52,422 nt of DNA from CBDFNN01 sp965250215 (GTDB lineage: Bacteria > Bacteroidota > Rhodothermia > Rhodothermales > DATKEJ01): NCBI GenBank assembly GCA_965250215.1, contig CBDFNN010000001.1:1-52422 (forward strand). The letters are read 5' to 3'. Shown piece after piece: positions 19,477 through 27,056 of this stretch (its first letter is position 1; each line of letters begins with the position of its first letter). The translations under genes were made by a program, and so were the position numbers. The notes beneath the pieces are model-generated. The model was given only the letters and a program-made list of their open reading frames with translations. It did no database searches and was not told where the DNA came from.

Positions 19477-19576
19477 TAGCTATAGCTTACTTTAAAAACC
19501 GTGCTAAAATGAAAAAGCACCGAGCTTCATAGGTTGCCACCATAGAGACTCTCGATGCTTAATTTGTAGTTGGAAT

Positions 19577-21196
19577 ATGAAAGACGAGACATATTCAGGA
19601 TCTGTTCCTGAGGGCAAGAAAACTATCGCCCATACACGCCAAGATCGATTGGCACTGAAGCCTGCGACCCTTCCGTCGTCGATTGGCTTTAATCTCTCCG
19701 AGTTTTCTCTTTCTCCTTTGGCTCAGAAAACAAAGCATCTCGCTAATTCTACTTTGAGGCACGAATGGAATATCAATGTATCCGACGGAAAAAAGCCATG
19801 TTTTTTTGAGGTGACTTACGGAAGTGTGGCTCCTAACAGCGACAGCGAAGATATTCTCATGGTGTTGACCCACTTGGCCAACGAAGCCGAAAATCCTCTT
19901 TCGGTCAGAACGAGCTTCTATCAGATTCATCAGCTCTGTGGGCATCGTCATCGTGCCAGCGCTCAACAAATTGGTCAGTACGTAAGACACCTCGATGCCT
20001 TGTACGGAATGGATGTAAAGACGAATTTCGTCTACGACAGAGAGATTAAAGATTGGAAAACGGTAAGGACTAGAGTTCTCGCCGGGTACTCCTATAACGA
20101 CCAACACGGAGTTATCAGGAAACGAAGGTTTCGCGTGAGATCCACCGATGAAAATGAAGAGACCGTAGAGATCCTAGTCGAGAAACCTATCAAGGAACTC
20201 TATGAGTTTAATTTTACTGATCTCTTTTATCGGCACTTTATCCAGGACTCAGTTCCGATTGATTTGGGTGTCTATTTTTCATTGGGTGTACAGACAGCAA
20301 AAAGACTCTTTAAGTTTGGAAACAAATACATTCATTCCTATGGAAGTCATTCCCTCGATCTGCAGCTTTTTTGCATGAGCCGAATTGGGATGTCTCCGAC
20401 TTATGTCGAACGATATGCGCCTTCGAAACTTGCTTCTCAACTCCGTCCATATGCAAGACGTGTGACAGAAACGGAGCATATGAGAGTGTCTGTAGAGAAG
20501 TCTCCGAGCTCTCCTTGTGGCTATAAAATTATTTTTGAACCCTACGGAAAGCAACTTCCTTTGCCATCACTTTCTACTGGCTTTACTAAGGCTGAAGAAA
20601 AAGCATTCTCTGCCTTAACCAAGCATGGTATTTACCCAAATATTTCTCGTGATATAATTATCGCCACCAGAAAAGCTATGGGACGGCAGGCTCCTGAATA
20701 CATCAATTTTGTGCTTCGAAAATTTTCTAGAGAATGGGTCTCCGCAGGGAAGTTAAAAGTGCCCAAAGACAAAACACCTGGTGTGCTAAAAACCTTCTTC
20801 GACAACAATTGGTACTATCCTCAATTCATGGAGAGACAATCGGAAAAAAGAAGACAAGAACAGTCTGCAGAGCGGAAAAGATTTCCCAACTCACCTACAC
20901 CAATTTCGACTATTCTCGGAGAGTCAAATATCAAAGGTGTGGATGTCAAATCTCTCTCTTCGAATAGTAACGAATTCTCTCTGAGCGAATTCAAATCTTC
21001 GTCCCCAGAAGTGTACAAACGCATCGTAAAAGCTGTGAAAAGTCAATACAATTCTGTTGGTAAAAATGACTTGAAACTCTCCAAGAATGAGCTGGAAAAA
21101 ATCATTGATCGAGCAGTTAATATTTATTGTGAGCAGACCTTCAAACACATCTTGAACGGAGACGTTAATTACTTCCCATCTGGTCTAGTGGGGTAA
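19577..21196 (+). CDS. repA: Plasmid replication initiator, RepA / RPA family
   Basis: 539 residues. The opening FNLSEFSLSPLAQK matches the NLxEFPLxxL start of the replication initiator protein A family. It is followed by two winged-helix halves: SEDILMVLTHL plus a basic HTH with an RHRASAQQIGQYVRHL segment, then a second unit around YEFNFTDLFYRHFI to RLFKFGNKYIHSYG. The C-terminal third (about 370-539) is charged and poorly defined. The initiator recognises iterons and opens the origin; four identical 21-bp iterons begin 5 bp after its stop codon, which strongly supports the call. The partition genes lie 1-2 kb upstream, giving a complete plasmid core. Confidence 0.88.
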   Translation: MKDETYSGSVPEGKKTIAHTRQDRLALKPATLPSSIGFNLSEFSLSPLAQKTKHLANSTLRHEWNINVSDGKKPCFFEVTYGSVAPNSDSEDILMVLTHLANEAENPLSVRTSFYQIHQLCGHRHRASAQQIGQYVRHLDALYGMDVKTNFVYDREIKDWKTVRTRVLAGYSYNDQHGVIRKRRFRVRSTDENEETVEILVEKPIKELYEFNFTDLFYRHFIQDSVPIDLGVYFSLGVQTAKRLFKFGNKYIHSYGSHSLDLQLFCMSRIGMSPTYVERYAPSKLASQLRPYARRVTETEHMRVSVEKSPSSPCGYKIIFEPYGKQLPLPSLSTGFTKAEEKAFSALTKHGIYPNISRDIIIATRKAMGRQAPEYINFVLRKFSREWVSAGKLKVPKDKTPGVLKTFFDNNWYYPQFMERQSEKRRQEQSAERKRFPNSPTPISTILGESNIKGVDVKSLSSNSNEFSLSEFKSSSPEVYKRIVKAVKSQYNSVGKNDLKLSKNELEKIIDRAVNIYCEQTFKHILNGDVNYFPSGLVG

Positions 21197-21200
21197 GCCG

Positions 21201-21300
21201 AACTATCGGATATCTAACGTAAGGAACTATCGGATATCTAACGTAAAATAATACGAACTATCGGATATCTAACGTATAAAACTATCGGATATCTAACGTA
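21201..21300. repeat. Four 21-bp iterons (candidate oriV)
   Basis: Identical direct repeats of 21 bp beginning AACTATCGGATATC and ending TAACGTA start at 21201, 21225, 21256 and 21280. The centre-to-centre steps are 24, 31 and 24 bp, close to integral helical turns in two tight pairs. Position directly after repA and perfect conservation identify them as initiator binding sites. The GGATATCT core is itself a partial palindrome. Confidence 0.9.
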
Positions 21301-21563
21301 AGAATTTGATGCAATACGCCAAATAGCCTTATAGAATGGGCTTTCTGCGATTTCCGAGGTTCACTCCAAGTATTTAATATTCTTAAGTAATGTTTTTAAC
21401 ATACGGGCTTCGCCAAGTTTTAATTTTATTTTTCTTCTAGAAGAGGGATTTAAGGTCTTGTTCCTGGAAAAGAGAGTTGGAATATTAAGACCAGCTGAGA
21501 GTCCGAAATTTGCGCCTAGACAAGAGTTTGGGTCAGTTGTGACAGACGGCGGGTCTGAAATAA
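21301..21563. other. AT-rich DNA next to the iterons (candidate unwinding element)
   Basis: No gene. Two AT-rich tracts, about 21371-21402 and 21416-21440, lie within 150 bp of the iterons and could be the site where the origin melts. I could not identify a clear DnaA box. Confidence 0.4.
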
Positions 21564-21605
21564 AAAACGCCGGAGAGAGGCTCTGAGGGCTTCTCCCGGC
21601 GTTTT
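21564..21605. terminator. Bidirectional intrinsic terminator
   Basis: AAAACGCCGG (21564-21573) pairs with CCGGCGTTTT (21596-21605), with further GAG/CTC pairing inside, and A and T runs on the two sides. It would stop both origin-side transcription and the minus-strand gene ending at 21626. Confidence 0.8.
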
Positions 21606-21625
21606 GATATCCTTACCTGTTTTCG

Positions 21626-21934
21626 TCAATATTCAGAGGGAAACATGAGGGTGAAATAGTCATGTTCTTTGATCTGTGACGGGGTGTAAGATCCACTCGA
21701 TTTCATGGGCGAGTTCAGGTTGTCTATGATCCAGATACTGCGGTTGTCATCAGAGTGGTAGACCTGTAAATAATCGAGTCCGTTTTCTGCTTTTGCAGCC
21801 TTTCTCACGTCTTCTATCATCCAGGCTGTTTCGTGAGGATCAAGCTCTTCGAAAACCCTTCGTGTGACGTAGAAGCGGCCGGAGAAAAAATACAAGCCGT
21901 CTGTTTCTTGTTCTTGGCGTTTCCATGTAGCCAT
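21626..21934 (-). CDS. Small protein resembling DUF960, paralogue A
   Basis: Start set at the ATG 21934 (MATWKRQEQ), which aligns with the starts of paralogues at 22628 and 23943. 102 residues with a F-x-G-x-x-x-x-T opening (FFSGRFYVTRRVFEELD), a middle DYLQVY strand, an IWIIDNL strand and an aromatic ending (DYFTLMFPSEY). The YVTR / DYLQV / terminal EY pattern resembles DUF960, a family of unknown function known mostly from Firmicutes plasmids and phages. It is one of three diverged copies within 2.4 kb, each separated by small membrane genes and terminators. Cytoplasmic; function unknown. Confidence 0.65.
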   Translation of the reverse strand: MATWKRQEQETDGLYFFSGRFYVTRRVFEELDPHETAWMIEDVRKAAKAENGLDYLQVYHSDDNRSIWIIDNLNSPMKSSGSYTPSQIKEHDYFTLMFPSEY

Positions 21935-22046
21935 GTCTGATTCTGGTTGAATGAGCAAATAGATTTCTGCTGTTCATTTTTGCAGAGGAGGGGAGAGGCG
22001 TCAAGCCTCTTGCCAGGTGAATGGGAGGATGCTACCATGTGGGTAT

Positions 22047-22268
22047 ATGGCTACGACATTCGAAAAAATTGAATTGCTCCAAGACGGATTAAAAGCAGCT
22101 GGTGTGGCAAAACCCGAACAAGCAGCCAAGGCTATTTTGACGACGATCGAGGAAGAGAACAACGATCACGTCTCGCGTGATTTTCTGGCGGCGCAGCTGG
22201 CGAAAACAACCTGGCTTATCATCAGCGTTCTCGGAGGGCTAATCACCATCCTCGAGTTTATACGCTAG
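22047..22268 (+). CDS. Small membrane-anchored coiled-coil protein
   Basis: 73 residues from the ATG 22047. An amphipathic N-terminal part (FEKIELLQDGLKAAGVAKPEQ) is followed by a charged helix and one C-terminal membrane helix (WLIISVLGGLITILEFI). The layout, including a AGV-x-x-x-x-A block and an IEFL/ILEFI ending, is shared with the protein at 28627, so they are probably members of one family. No function can be named. Confidence 0.55.
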   Translation: MATTFEKIELLQDGLKAAGVAKPEQAAKAILTTIEEENNDHVSRDFLAAQLAKTTWLIISVLGGLITILEFIR

Positions 22269-22285
22269 GGAAGAAGGGGAGTAGT

Positions 22286-22320
22286 AAAAAAGCACGGGCA
22301 GGAAAAGCCTCGTGCTTTTT
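22286..22320. terminator. Intrinsic terminator between convergent small genes
   Basis: AAAAAGCACG and CGTGCTTTTT pair across a 15-nt loop, with A and T runs on each side. It serves the plus-strand gene ending at 22268 and the minus-strand gene ending at 22326. Confidence 0.8.
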
Positions 22321-22325
22321 GGTTT

Positions 22326-22628
22326 TTAGTATTCGTCTGGGGTCATGATTTTGTAGAAGTCGAGCTCCCACAAATCTGCTTTGCTTGCATTCGCCTTGAC
22401 GTCCGGATGCAGGTTGTCGGCTATCCAGATAACTCTTCCATCTTCGCACTCGAAGGTGACGCGGTGTTGTGTGGTAGCGTGTCGTTTCAAGAGCGATCGG
22501 AGTTGTCTCATCATCCAGGCGAGTTCGCCAGGTTCAAGAAGTAAAAAAGCAGCGAGCGTTATTTTTTGCTGGCCGGTAAAGGTGTGTTCACCGCCCAAGT
22601 CTTGCGAGATCATCTTCCATCCGTTCAT
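22326..22628 (-). CDS. Small protein resembling DUF960, paralogue B
   Basis: 100 residues. It aligns along its length with the proteins at 21626 and 23638: FTGQQKIT near the start, a LEPGELAWMMRQLR helix against LDPHETAWMIEDVR of paralogue A, a VIWIADNL strand and a final DFYKIMTPDEY. It lacks the DYLQV strand in recognisable form (HRVTFECEDG instead). The divergence despite fixed ends suggests an old duplication kept under selection. Flanked by a terminator on its 3' side. Confidence 0.6.
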   Translation of the reverse strand: MNGWKMISQDLGGEHTFTGQQKITLAAFLLLEPGELAWMMRQLRSLLKRHATTQHRVTFECEDGRVIWIADNLHPDVKANASKADLWELDFYKIMTPDEY

Positions 22629-22720
22629 TGAGGTTTCCGGTTTGAATGTGCAGGTTGGTTTCTGCAGGCATTCTGCCGGAGAGGGAGAGGGGAGTCAAGA
22701 CGGATTCATTATCTTTCGTC

Positions 22721-23044
22721 ATGACAAACGAAAAGGCACGACAGATTAGCTGGTGGGACGGAATTGTGTGGAGGCAAGAAGACAAAGGAAAAAGAACGCG
22801 TGGCTTCTGGGACGTTGGCCCCGAGCGCACGGTCGTTGAGTACATCCTTCAAATTCTTGCGATGCTCTATGCTTTTGTTCTTCCTTTCCTGATTCCGACA
22901 GAGATCATTTTTGAAAAGATGCATCCTCTCTTCGTTTTTCTCTTGTGGGGAGTCCCTCCTTTGCTGATGGTTTTAGGTCTGTCTTATAGAGACAAAAGGC
23001 ACTCAAAACGAGTGCTTAAAAGGGGTCAAAAAGCTGTCTTTTAG
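22721..23044 (+). CDS. Small inner-membrane protein, two membrane helices
   Basis: 107 residues from the ATG 22721 (MTNEKARQISWWDGIVW); the longer frame overlaps paralogue B's 5' end and is not needed. Two hydrophobic helices (ILQILAMLYAFVLPFLI and PLFVFLLWGVPPLLMVLGL) are followed by a basic tail (YRDKRHSKRVLKRGQK) expected on the cytoplasmic side. Family unknown. It precedes the structured non-coding region that may be an origin of transfer. Confidence 0.55.
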   Translation: MTNEKARQISWWDGIVWRQEDKGKRTRGFWDVGPERTVVEYILQILAMLYAFVLPFLIPTEIIFEKMHPLFVFLLWGVPPLLMVLGLSYRDKRHSKRVLKRGQKAVF

Positions 23045-23076
23045 GCCCTAGATCACAGCACCAATAGGTACACTAC

Positions 23077-23113
23077 CCGGTACACTCATGAATTGTACCA
23101 CCTAGTGTACCGG
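23077..23113. promoter_or_regulatory. Perfect 10-bp inverted repeat with GGTACACT half-sites
   Basis: CCGGTACACT (23077-23086) and AGTGTACCGG (23104-23113) are separated by 17 nt, and a third GGTACACT half-site lies at 23068-23075. It is a likely protein-binding site 40 bp before the large stem-loop. A related GTGTAC/GTACAC pair occurs at 39784-39806, beside the second ATPase and replication-relaxation genes. Confidence 0.5.
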
Positions 23114-23152
23114 CAAGATCATCAGAAACCCTTGCGGGCTAATCCTTATTCA

Positions 23153-23346
23153 GAATTGGTGGGCGTCGGGTCTGCGCCCGACCAACTACTTTCCTTGTTC
23201 TCGTTATGGCTCTTAAAAGACATAACAAAAACTGCAGCTGCGCTTCGCTTGGGCGCGGTTCTATAGACCATTCAAACCTTGCCTCAAAGTAGTTGGTCGC
23301 GCGCCGCTTCGTTGCACTCCGCTAGGCTTGCGACGCCCACCAATTC
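23153..23346. repeat. Long two-tiered inverted repeat (candidate origin of transfer or ssDNA hairpin)
   Basis: A perfect outer stem of 16 bp (23153-23168 with 23331-23346) encloses a second stem of 18 matches in 19 (23174-23192 with 23286-23304). On the right side a GC-rich 26-nt stretch bulges out; in the apical region a further hairpin (GTTATG with CATAAC, 23203-23226) is possible. The base composition is much richer in GC than the surroundings. There is no coding frame across it. It could be an oriT, a single-strand origin, a recombination site or a structured RNA. Confidence 0.6.
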
Positions 23347-23454
23347 ATGCGGGGCCCTTGGCCCCTCGAGGAAAATTTGATATCAACAAGGTATCTGCTC
23401 TGTTTTTCAATGGATTGCTTGTGGCCTAGACACAATCCGTTAGCATATATTTAC

Positions 23455-23536
23455 TTTAGCCGCTTGGAGTAATCCGATCCGAGCGGCTAAAGGATAAAAC
23501 CTTCTTGAAAGGGCTCCGCACATCACGGGAGCCTTT
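23455..23536. repeat. Two hairpins downstream of the large stem-loop
   Basis: TTTAGCCGCT (23455-23464) pairs perfectly with AGCGGCTAAA (23482-23491). A second, weaker hairpin with a GGCTCC/GGAGCC stem lies at about 23507-23536 and is followed by TTTTCTT, so it may terminate plus-strand transcription. Apart from these and the larger repeats, 23045-23593 holds no gene. Confidence 0.5.
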
Positions 23537-23593
23537 TCTTGTTCACACCTGAATCCTACTGTTTTTTGCCAGATCGAGACAGTATTGAAAAGA

Positions 23594-23623
23594 AAAAGCA
23601 CCCAAGTAGACCTAGGTGCTTTT
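23594..23623 (-). terminator. Intrinsic terminator of paralogue C
   Basis: AAAAGCACC and GGTGCTTTT pair across a 12-nt loop; on the minus strand a T run follows. It lies 15 bp downstream of the minus-strand gene ending at 23638. Confidence 0.8.
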
Positions 23624-23637
23624 ATTCGATCAATGAG

Positions 23638-23943
23638 TTAGGCTGTTTCTCCCGGAAGAAGGATTGTAAAATAGTCTTCCTCCTTTGGATACGTCTGTGT
23701 CTTGTTTCTTTCTTGAACGGTGAGCTGGTTAACAATCCAAACTAATCGGCCGTCCTCTTCGCATTCATATATTTGTATGAAATGAAGACCACCTTGTCCG
23801 CGAGCTTCTTTTTGCACGTTGGTGACAATGCATTCAACCTCTTCTTCTGATAGAAGAGAAGAGACCGAATCAGTAAGCACCATTTGGCCGTCGAAGTAAT
23901 GCCTTCCAGACTCACTCGTTTTGTGTCTGATGAAGTTAGCCAT
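23638..23943 (-). CDS. Small protein resembling DUF960, paralogue C
   Basis: 101 residues from the ATG 23943 (MANFIRHKT), aligned to paralogues A and B. It has the same order: YFDGQMVLTDSV, an acidic helix with EEEVECIVTNVQKEA, a HFIQIYECEEDG strand close to DYLQVY of paralogue A, RLVWIVNQL, and the ending DYFTILLPGE. No membrane segment. Its own terminator follows. The spread of three such genes, each singly transcribed from the minus strand, points to repeated duplication on this plasmid. Confidence 0.6.
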   Translation of the reverse strand: MANFIRHKTSESGRHYFDGQMVLTDSVSSLLSEEEVECIVTNVQKEARGQGGLHFIQIYECEEDGRLVWIVNQLTVQERNKTQTYPKEEDYFTILLPGETA

Positions 23944-24138
23944 TCGAATCTTGGTTAATGTGATCAGCTTTATTTCTGTGCACATTTTGCCAAATCAACC
24001 CACTTGCGGCAAGACATATTTCGTGTTGGAGGACAATTCTCAGTACATCCGCTCTCGAGCGTTAGTCTTGTTTGAAGGGAGTTGGTGAACTCAACTCACC
24101 AGCCGATCCTTCAAACAGCAAAACAAGGGTACAATAAA

Positions 24139-24270
24139 ATGACAACACAACTGGAGTCCCTATTCATCGCCGTTATTCTAATGAGTCTCCTTTGGGGAAT
24201 CATGACCATCGCCGTAAATATTGAGCTAAAATATTTCAGCAATAAATGGGTCATCAAGACTAGCGCTTAG
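24139..24270 (+). CDS. 43-aa single-pass membrane peptide
   Basis: From ATG 24139 (MTTQLESLFIAV): one hydrophobic helix (LFIAVILMSLLWGIMTIAV) and a short polar tail with lysines. The hairpin at 24288-24317 would end its transcript. Possibly a membrane-acting small protein or an accessory of the neighbouring genes; unknown. Confidence 0.4.
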   Translation: MTTQLESLFIAVILMSLLWGIMTIAVNIELKYFSNKWVIKTSA

Positions 24271-24463
24271 TCTTATTAAACGTAAAATCCCCCCCAGGTT
24301 TTGGCTCCTGAGGGGGACTCTTAAGCTTGCCAGCCCGAAGTCGATTGAGAAGTATCGTTTCAGCGGATACTCCTTCAAGAAGGATAGATTCGAGTTCTCG
24401 TGTTGTCAAACCGGAGGCCTTTATAGTGTTGGCAGCTCTCCGATAAGGAAGTAATCTGATCAT
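24260..24463 (-). CDS. Possible 67-aa protein, low support
   Basis: Basic, helical N-terminus (RRAANTIKASGLTTRELESILLEGVSAETILLNRLRAGK) with a HTH-like or Arc-like rhythm, then a Pro/Gly-rich tail. The tail is encoded by a strong GC hairpin (TCCCCC ... GGGGGA, 24288-24317) that looks like a terminator of the convergent gene, and the 3' ends overlap by 11 nt. Could be a genuine small regulator, but the composition of the last 17 residues argues for caution. Confidence 0.35.
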   Translation of the reverse strand: MIRLLPYRRAANTIKASGLTTRELESILLEGVSAETILLNRLRAGKLKSPPQEPKPGGDFTFNKTKR

Positions 24464-24683
24464 GCAGAGGTGAAGCTTTGTGTAGGGAAAAAACTAGAGC
24501 TATTCAAAACCAACAAACGCTCATCTCCCCAAAAAATGAGAACAAGTATCAACTCACCGAACAAAAAACACATTTCAAAAGGAATTGTCTCTCAGAATGT
24601 TGCGAGATAGCCGTTAGTGTTTATAAGAAAGAGGGTGTTTAGCCTCCTCGCAGTTCTTTTCGTAATAACAAAAATCTCTCTCC

Positions 24684-25316
24684 ATGAAGCACGACACGGT
24701 TCTTCCGCGGGGGTACACCAGCAGTAATACCTCCTTTGACTCGCTCAAGAAAATAAAAGCTGGCAGCGCACCATATTTCAAAGAAGACTGCGAACGCTGT
24801 TCGTTGCAAAAATGTCTGGATGGAGACGGTAAATGGATTTGCTTGAAAGGCCGCCTAACTAAAGCAATTTATGCGGAGGAAGAGCTCTCAGATTTTTGTG
24901 CCAACTTAGTTCAGAGCATTGTCGCTTTTAGAGTTGAAGCAAAACGGTTTGGGCAAGACGTTTTAAAGGACAAGCTATTTAAGCACCTCTATACAACGGG
25001 CACTAATTTAAAAAGAGACGAGCTTCGATATTACAAGGTGCGCAAGGAGGCAGCGATGGATATCAAGGTAGAGGAGGAGCTTGAAAGCATCTACAGAATT
25101 GCTCTAGATATTGAGAGGTTTATGGCGACAATCATAGACGAGTTAGAAAGGAAAATTGTCGGCACCTTTTTGTTTCTTAGTTGCGAAGATGGAGGGATCA
25201 CAGTTGTTGAAGTAGCAAAGATACTAGAGGAAAAAGTACACCGCGTTCGCTACGTACTTGACAAGCATCGCGCAAACATGCAGCTAGCCTTCAAGTCTTA
25301 CCGTCCAGAAAGCTAA
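24684..25316 (+). CDS. Cys-cluster protein with a sigma-70 region-4-like C-terminus
   Basis: 210 residues. Near residues 37-54 there is a compact cysteine set (CERCSLQKC, then WICLKGR), which may bind zinc or an Fe-S cluster. The C-terminal 65 residues read like sigma region 4 or a LuxR/sigma-type HTH (ELERKIVGTFLFLSCEDGG, ITVVEVAKILEEKVHRVRYVLDKHR). The middle is helical and could be a diverged region 2. I cannot decide between an unusual sigma-like factor and an HTH protein with a metal site. It precedes the coupling-type ATPase by about 260 bp in the same direction. Confidence 0.55.
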   Translation: MKHDTVLPRGYTSSNTSFDSLKKIKAGSAPYFKEDCERCSLQKCLDGDGKWICLKGRLTKAIYAEEELSDFCANLVQSIVAFRVEAKRFGQDVLKDKLFKHLYTTGTNLKRDELRYYKVRKEAAMDIKVEEELESIYRIALDIERFMATIIDELERKIVGTFLFLSCEDGGITVVEVAKILEEKVHRVRYVLDKHRANMQLAFKSYRPES

Positions 25317-25395
25317 GTAGCTGTAACTCGTTTCGCTACCTTTTCTTGTTCACAGTAGAGTGATTCGCTCGAGTGCGCTATACTCACTTTCTTCT

Positions 25396-25483
25396 GGCTG
25401 GGTGTCTCTGCACCAGCCCACAAGGAAACATCAACTCCGAGACCTGGAGTCGGAGGCGCTCTTTGAACGAACAAGCGAAGAGC
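25396..25483 (+). repeat. Three consecutive hairpins upstream of the first ATPase gene
   Basis: Stem 1: GGCTGG-GTG with CACCAGCC (25396-25418). Stem 2: CTCCGA with TCGGAG (25435-25455). Stem 3: GCTCTT with AAGAGC (25458-25483), followed by CCCTTTTG. They fill the leader between the sigma-like gene and the ATPase. They could terminate upstream transcription, form a structured leader RNA, or belong to a transfer origin. Confidence 0.4.
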
Positions 25484-25574
25484 ACCCTTTTGCCCCTTGC
25501 AATGTGACCCATGGTCTATATCCAGTGAGGGCCCATTAGGTTACCGATGCTGGCGAGCATGTGTGGGTTGCTGC

Positions 25575-26915
25575 ATGGATTCGCGAGCATTGATCCCGTT
25601 CTGGGACAACAACGAAATAGTCGTCTGTGAGGAGGTCATTGAAAAGGCTGGCTCTTTTAGGCCTGTGGTTTTCAGGCCGGAAGAGTTACTGAACCACATG
25701 TACATTTCTGGAAAGAGCGGATCGGGCAAGAGTACTTTTGCTGCAAACATCGCCTTGAGTCTCGCTGGACTGCGCGACAACCAAGGCTGGTGCTATATCG
25801 ATCCGCACGGAGACGCAGCTGAGTACATTCTAGACAACATCCCAGAGCACCGGCTCAAAGATGTGATTTACTTTAATCCAGCGGATACCAACCATCCAGC
25901 TGCTTTCAACATTCTCTCCGGAAAAGATGCCGCCGCGCATGAAGTGGCCGACGCCGTCACGGAATCGTTCCGCGCGTTGTACAGCAAGGGGTGGGGAGTG
26001 ACCATGCAGGAGCTCACCTTCAATACCACAGGAGCGCTAGTTGAGTATGGACAGAAGACCGGTGGGGCGACGCTCCTCTACATTCCGAGGATGCTCCGGG
26101 ACGAAGCCTTCAGAAGGGAGGTTGTTAATAAAGTATCTAATCCAGTGATTCGCCGGTATTGGACGGACACCTTTCCGCAGCGCATCGAGGACTTCAAAAG
26201 TACCTACACCTCTCCGGTAGAAAACAAGATTGTGCCTTTGCTTGCGATCCCGACCTTGCTCCGGATTCTGGGGCAAATCAAGAGCACGATCAAGCCGCAG
26301 TATTTCATGGACAATCGAAAGATTCTGATTTGCAATCTGTCCTCCGGGAAGATCGGCGTCAAGGCCTCGAGCTTACTAGGAGGTCTGCTCGTCAACGCCT
26401 TCTCGATGGCGGCCAAGAAGCGTTCCTGGTTGCCAGCTGCAGAGCGAACGCCCTTCACGTTGCTGATCGATGAGTTTCCGTCTATTTCGACGGACAGCTT
26501 AGGAGCGATTCTTTCCGAGGCGCGCAAGTACGGTCTAGGTCTCGTTCTGTGCAACCAGTATTTGCACCAGATGGAGTTTGATATAAAACAGGCGATTTTT
26601 GGAAACGTGGCCACGCACGTCGCTTTCAGAATGGGAGGCGCAGACGCCGAGCACTACGAGCGAGAATATCACGGCGAAGTGATTGCAAACCAGTTTACGA
26701 ATCTGAGTCGCTTCGAGGTGTTCATCAAACGAGAGGTGGCGTCCTTAGAAAGAGGAGGGGAGGTAGATGAGAATCCAGCTCCGTTCAGAGCGTTAACCTT
26801 ACCCCCGATTCGGATGCACAATGCGGCCGAGCGGTTTCAGGTGGTCAACATGTCCAGGAGGTTAACCACGAGAAAGAGGGAGGAGGTGGATAAAAAAATC
26901 AGTCGGTTCTTGTAG
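25575..26915 (+). CDS. HerA/TraG-like DNA-transfer ATPase (coupling-protein type)
   Basis: 446 residues from ATG 25575, which places the start shortly before the first beta-strand; the extra 26 codons of the longer frame are Cys/Trp-rich and implausible. Walker A is GKSGSGKS (46-53), followed by YIDPHGDAAEYIL, the DVIYFNPADTNHP block typical of type IV coupling proteins with a TraM-recognition/TraG-C domain, and Walker B LLIDEF (296-301). It has no N-terminal membrane helix, unlike VirD4 and unlike the paralogue at 38160. It would pump DNA in a hexameric ring during transfer or segregation. The probable partner is the replication-relaxation protein at 30344. Confidence 0.85.
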   Translation: MDSRALIPFWDNNEIVVCEEVIEKAGSFRPVVFRPEELLNHMYISGKSGSGKSTFAANIALSLAGLRDNQGWCYIDPHGDAAEYILDNIPEHRLKDVIYFNPADTNHPAAFNILSGKDAAAHEVADAVTESFRALYSKGWGVTMQELTFNTTGALVEYGQKTGGATLLYIPRMLRDEAFRREVVNKVSNPVIRRYWTDTFPQRIEDFKSTYTSPVENKIVPLLAIPTLLRILGQIKSTIKPQYFMDNRKILICNLSSGKIGVKASSLLGGLLVNAFSMAAKKRSWLPAAERTPFTLLIDEFPSISTDSLGAILSEARKYGLGLVLCNQYLHQMEFDIKQAIFGNVATHVAFRMGGADAEHYEREYHGEVIANQFTNLSRFEVFIKREVASLERGGEVDENPAPFRALTLPPIRMHNAAERFQVVNMSRRLTTRKREEVDKKISRFL

Positions 26916-27056
26916 GAGATTTCAAATCCCCGCACGCGGTACACGTTCAAGTCCTACCCGGGGAGCACCAATTTCACAGAAGATTAGTCATATGTTAGAA
27001 CATATATTTCGGCTGAATATAAAAGTATGTTTTATAGACTCATAACCCGCAAAAAG

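Noticed and set aside
19595..20107. 170-codon minus-strand frame inside repA
   Set aside because: It is antisense to a well-supported initiator gene and lacks any recognisable domain; it is a shadow frame.
22588..22845. Minus-strand frame over the 22721 membrane gene
   Set aside because: It overlaps two better-supported genes and has Pro/Ser/His-rich, non-protein-like composition.
23153..23346. Integron attC site or retron RNA
   Set aside because: The stems have no consistent R'/R'' core (RYYYAAC/GTTRRRY) and there is no integron-type integrase or reverse transcriptase. Left as a candidate transfer origin or hairpin.
26949..26975. tRNA 3'-end-like sequence (GTTCAAGTCC then GGGGAGCACCA)
   Set aside because: The T-stem does not pair, the T-loop spacing is off by two bases and no matching 5' acceptor or D/anticodon arms lie upstream. 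It may be a degenerate attachment-site remnant, not a tRNA gene.
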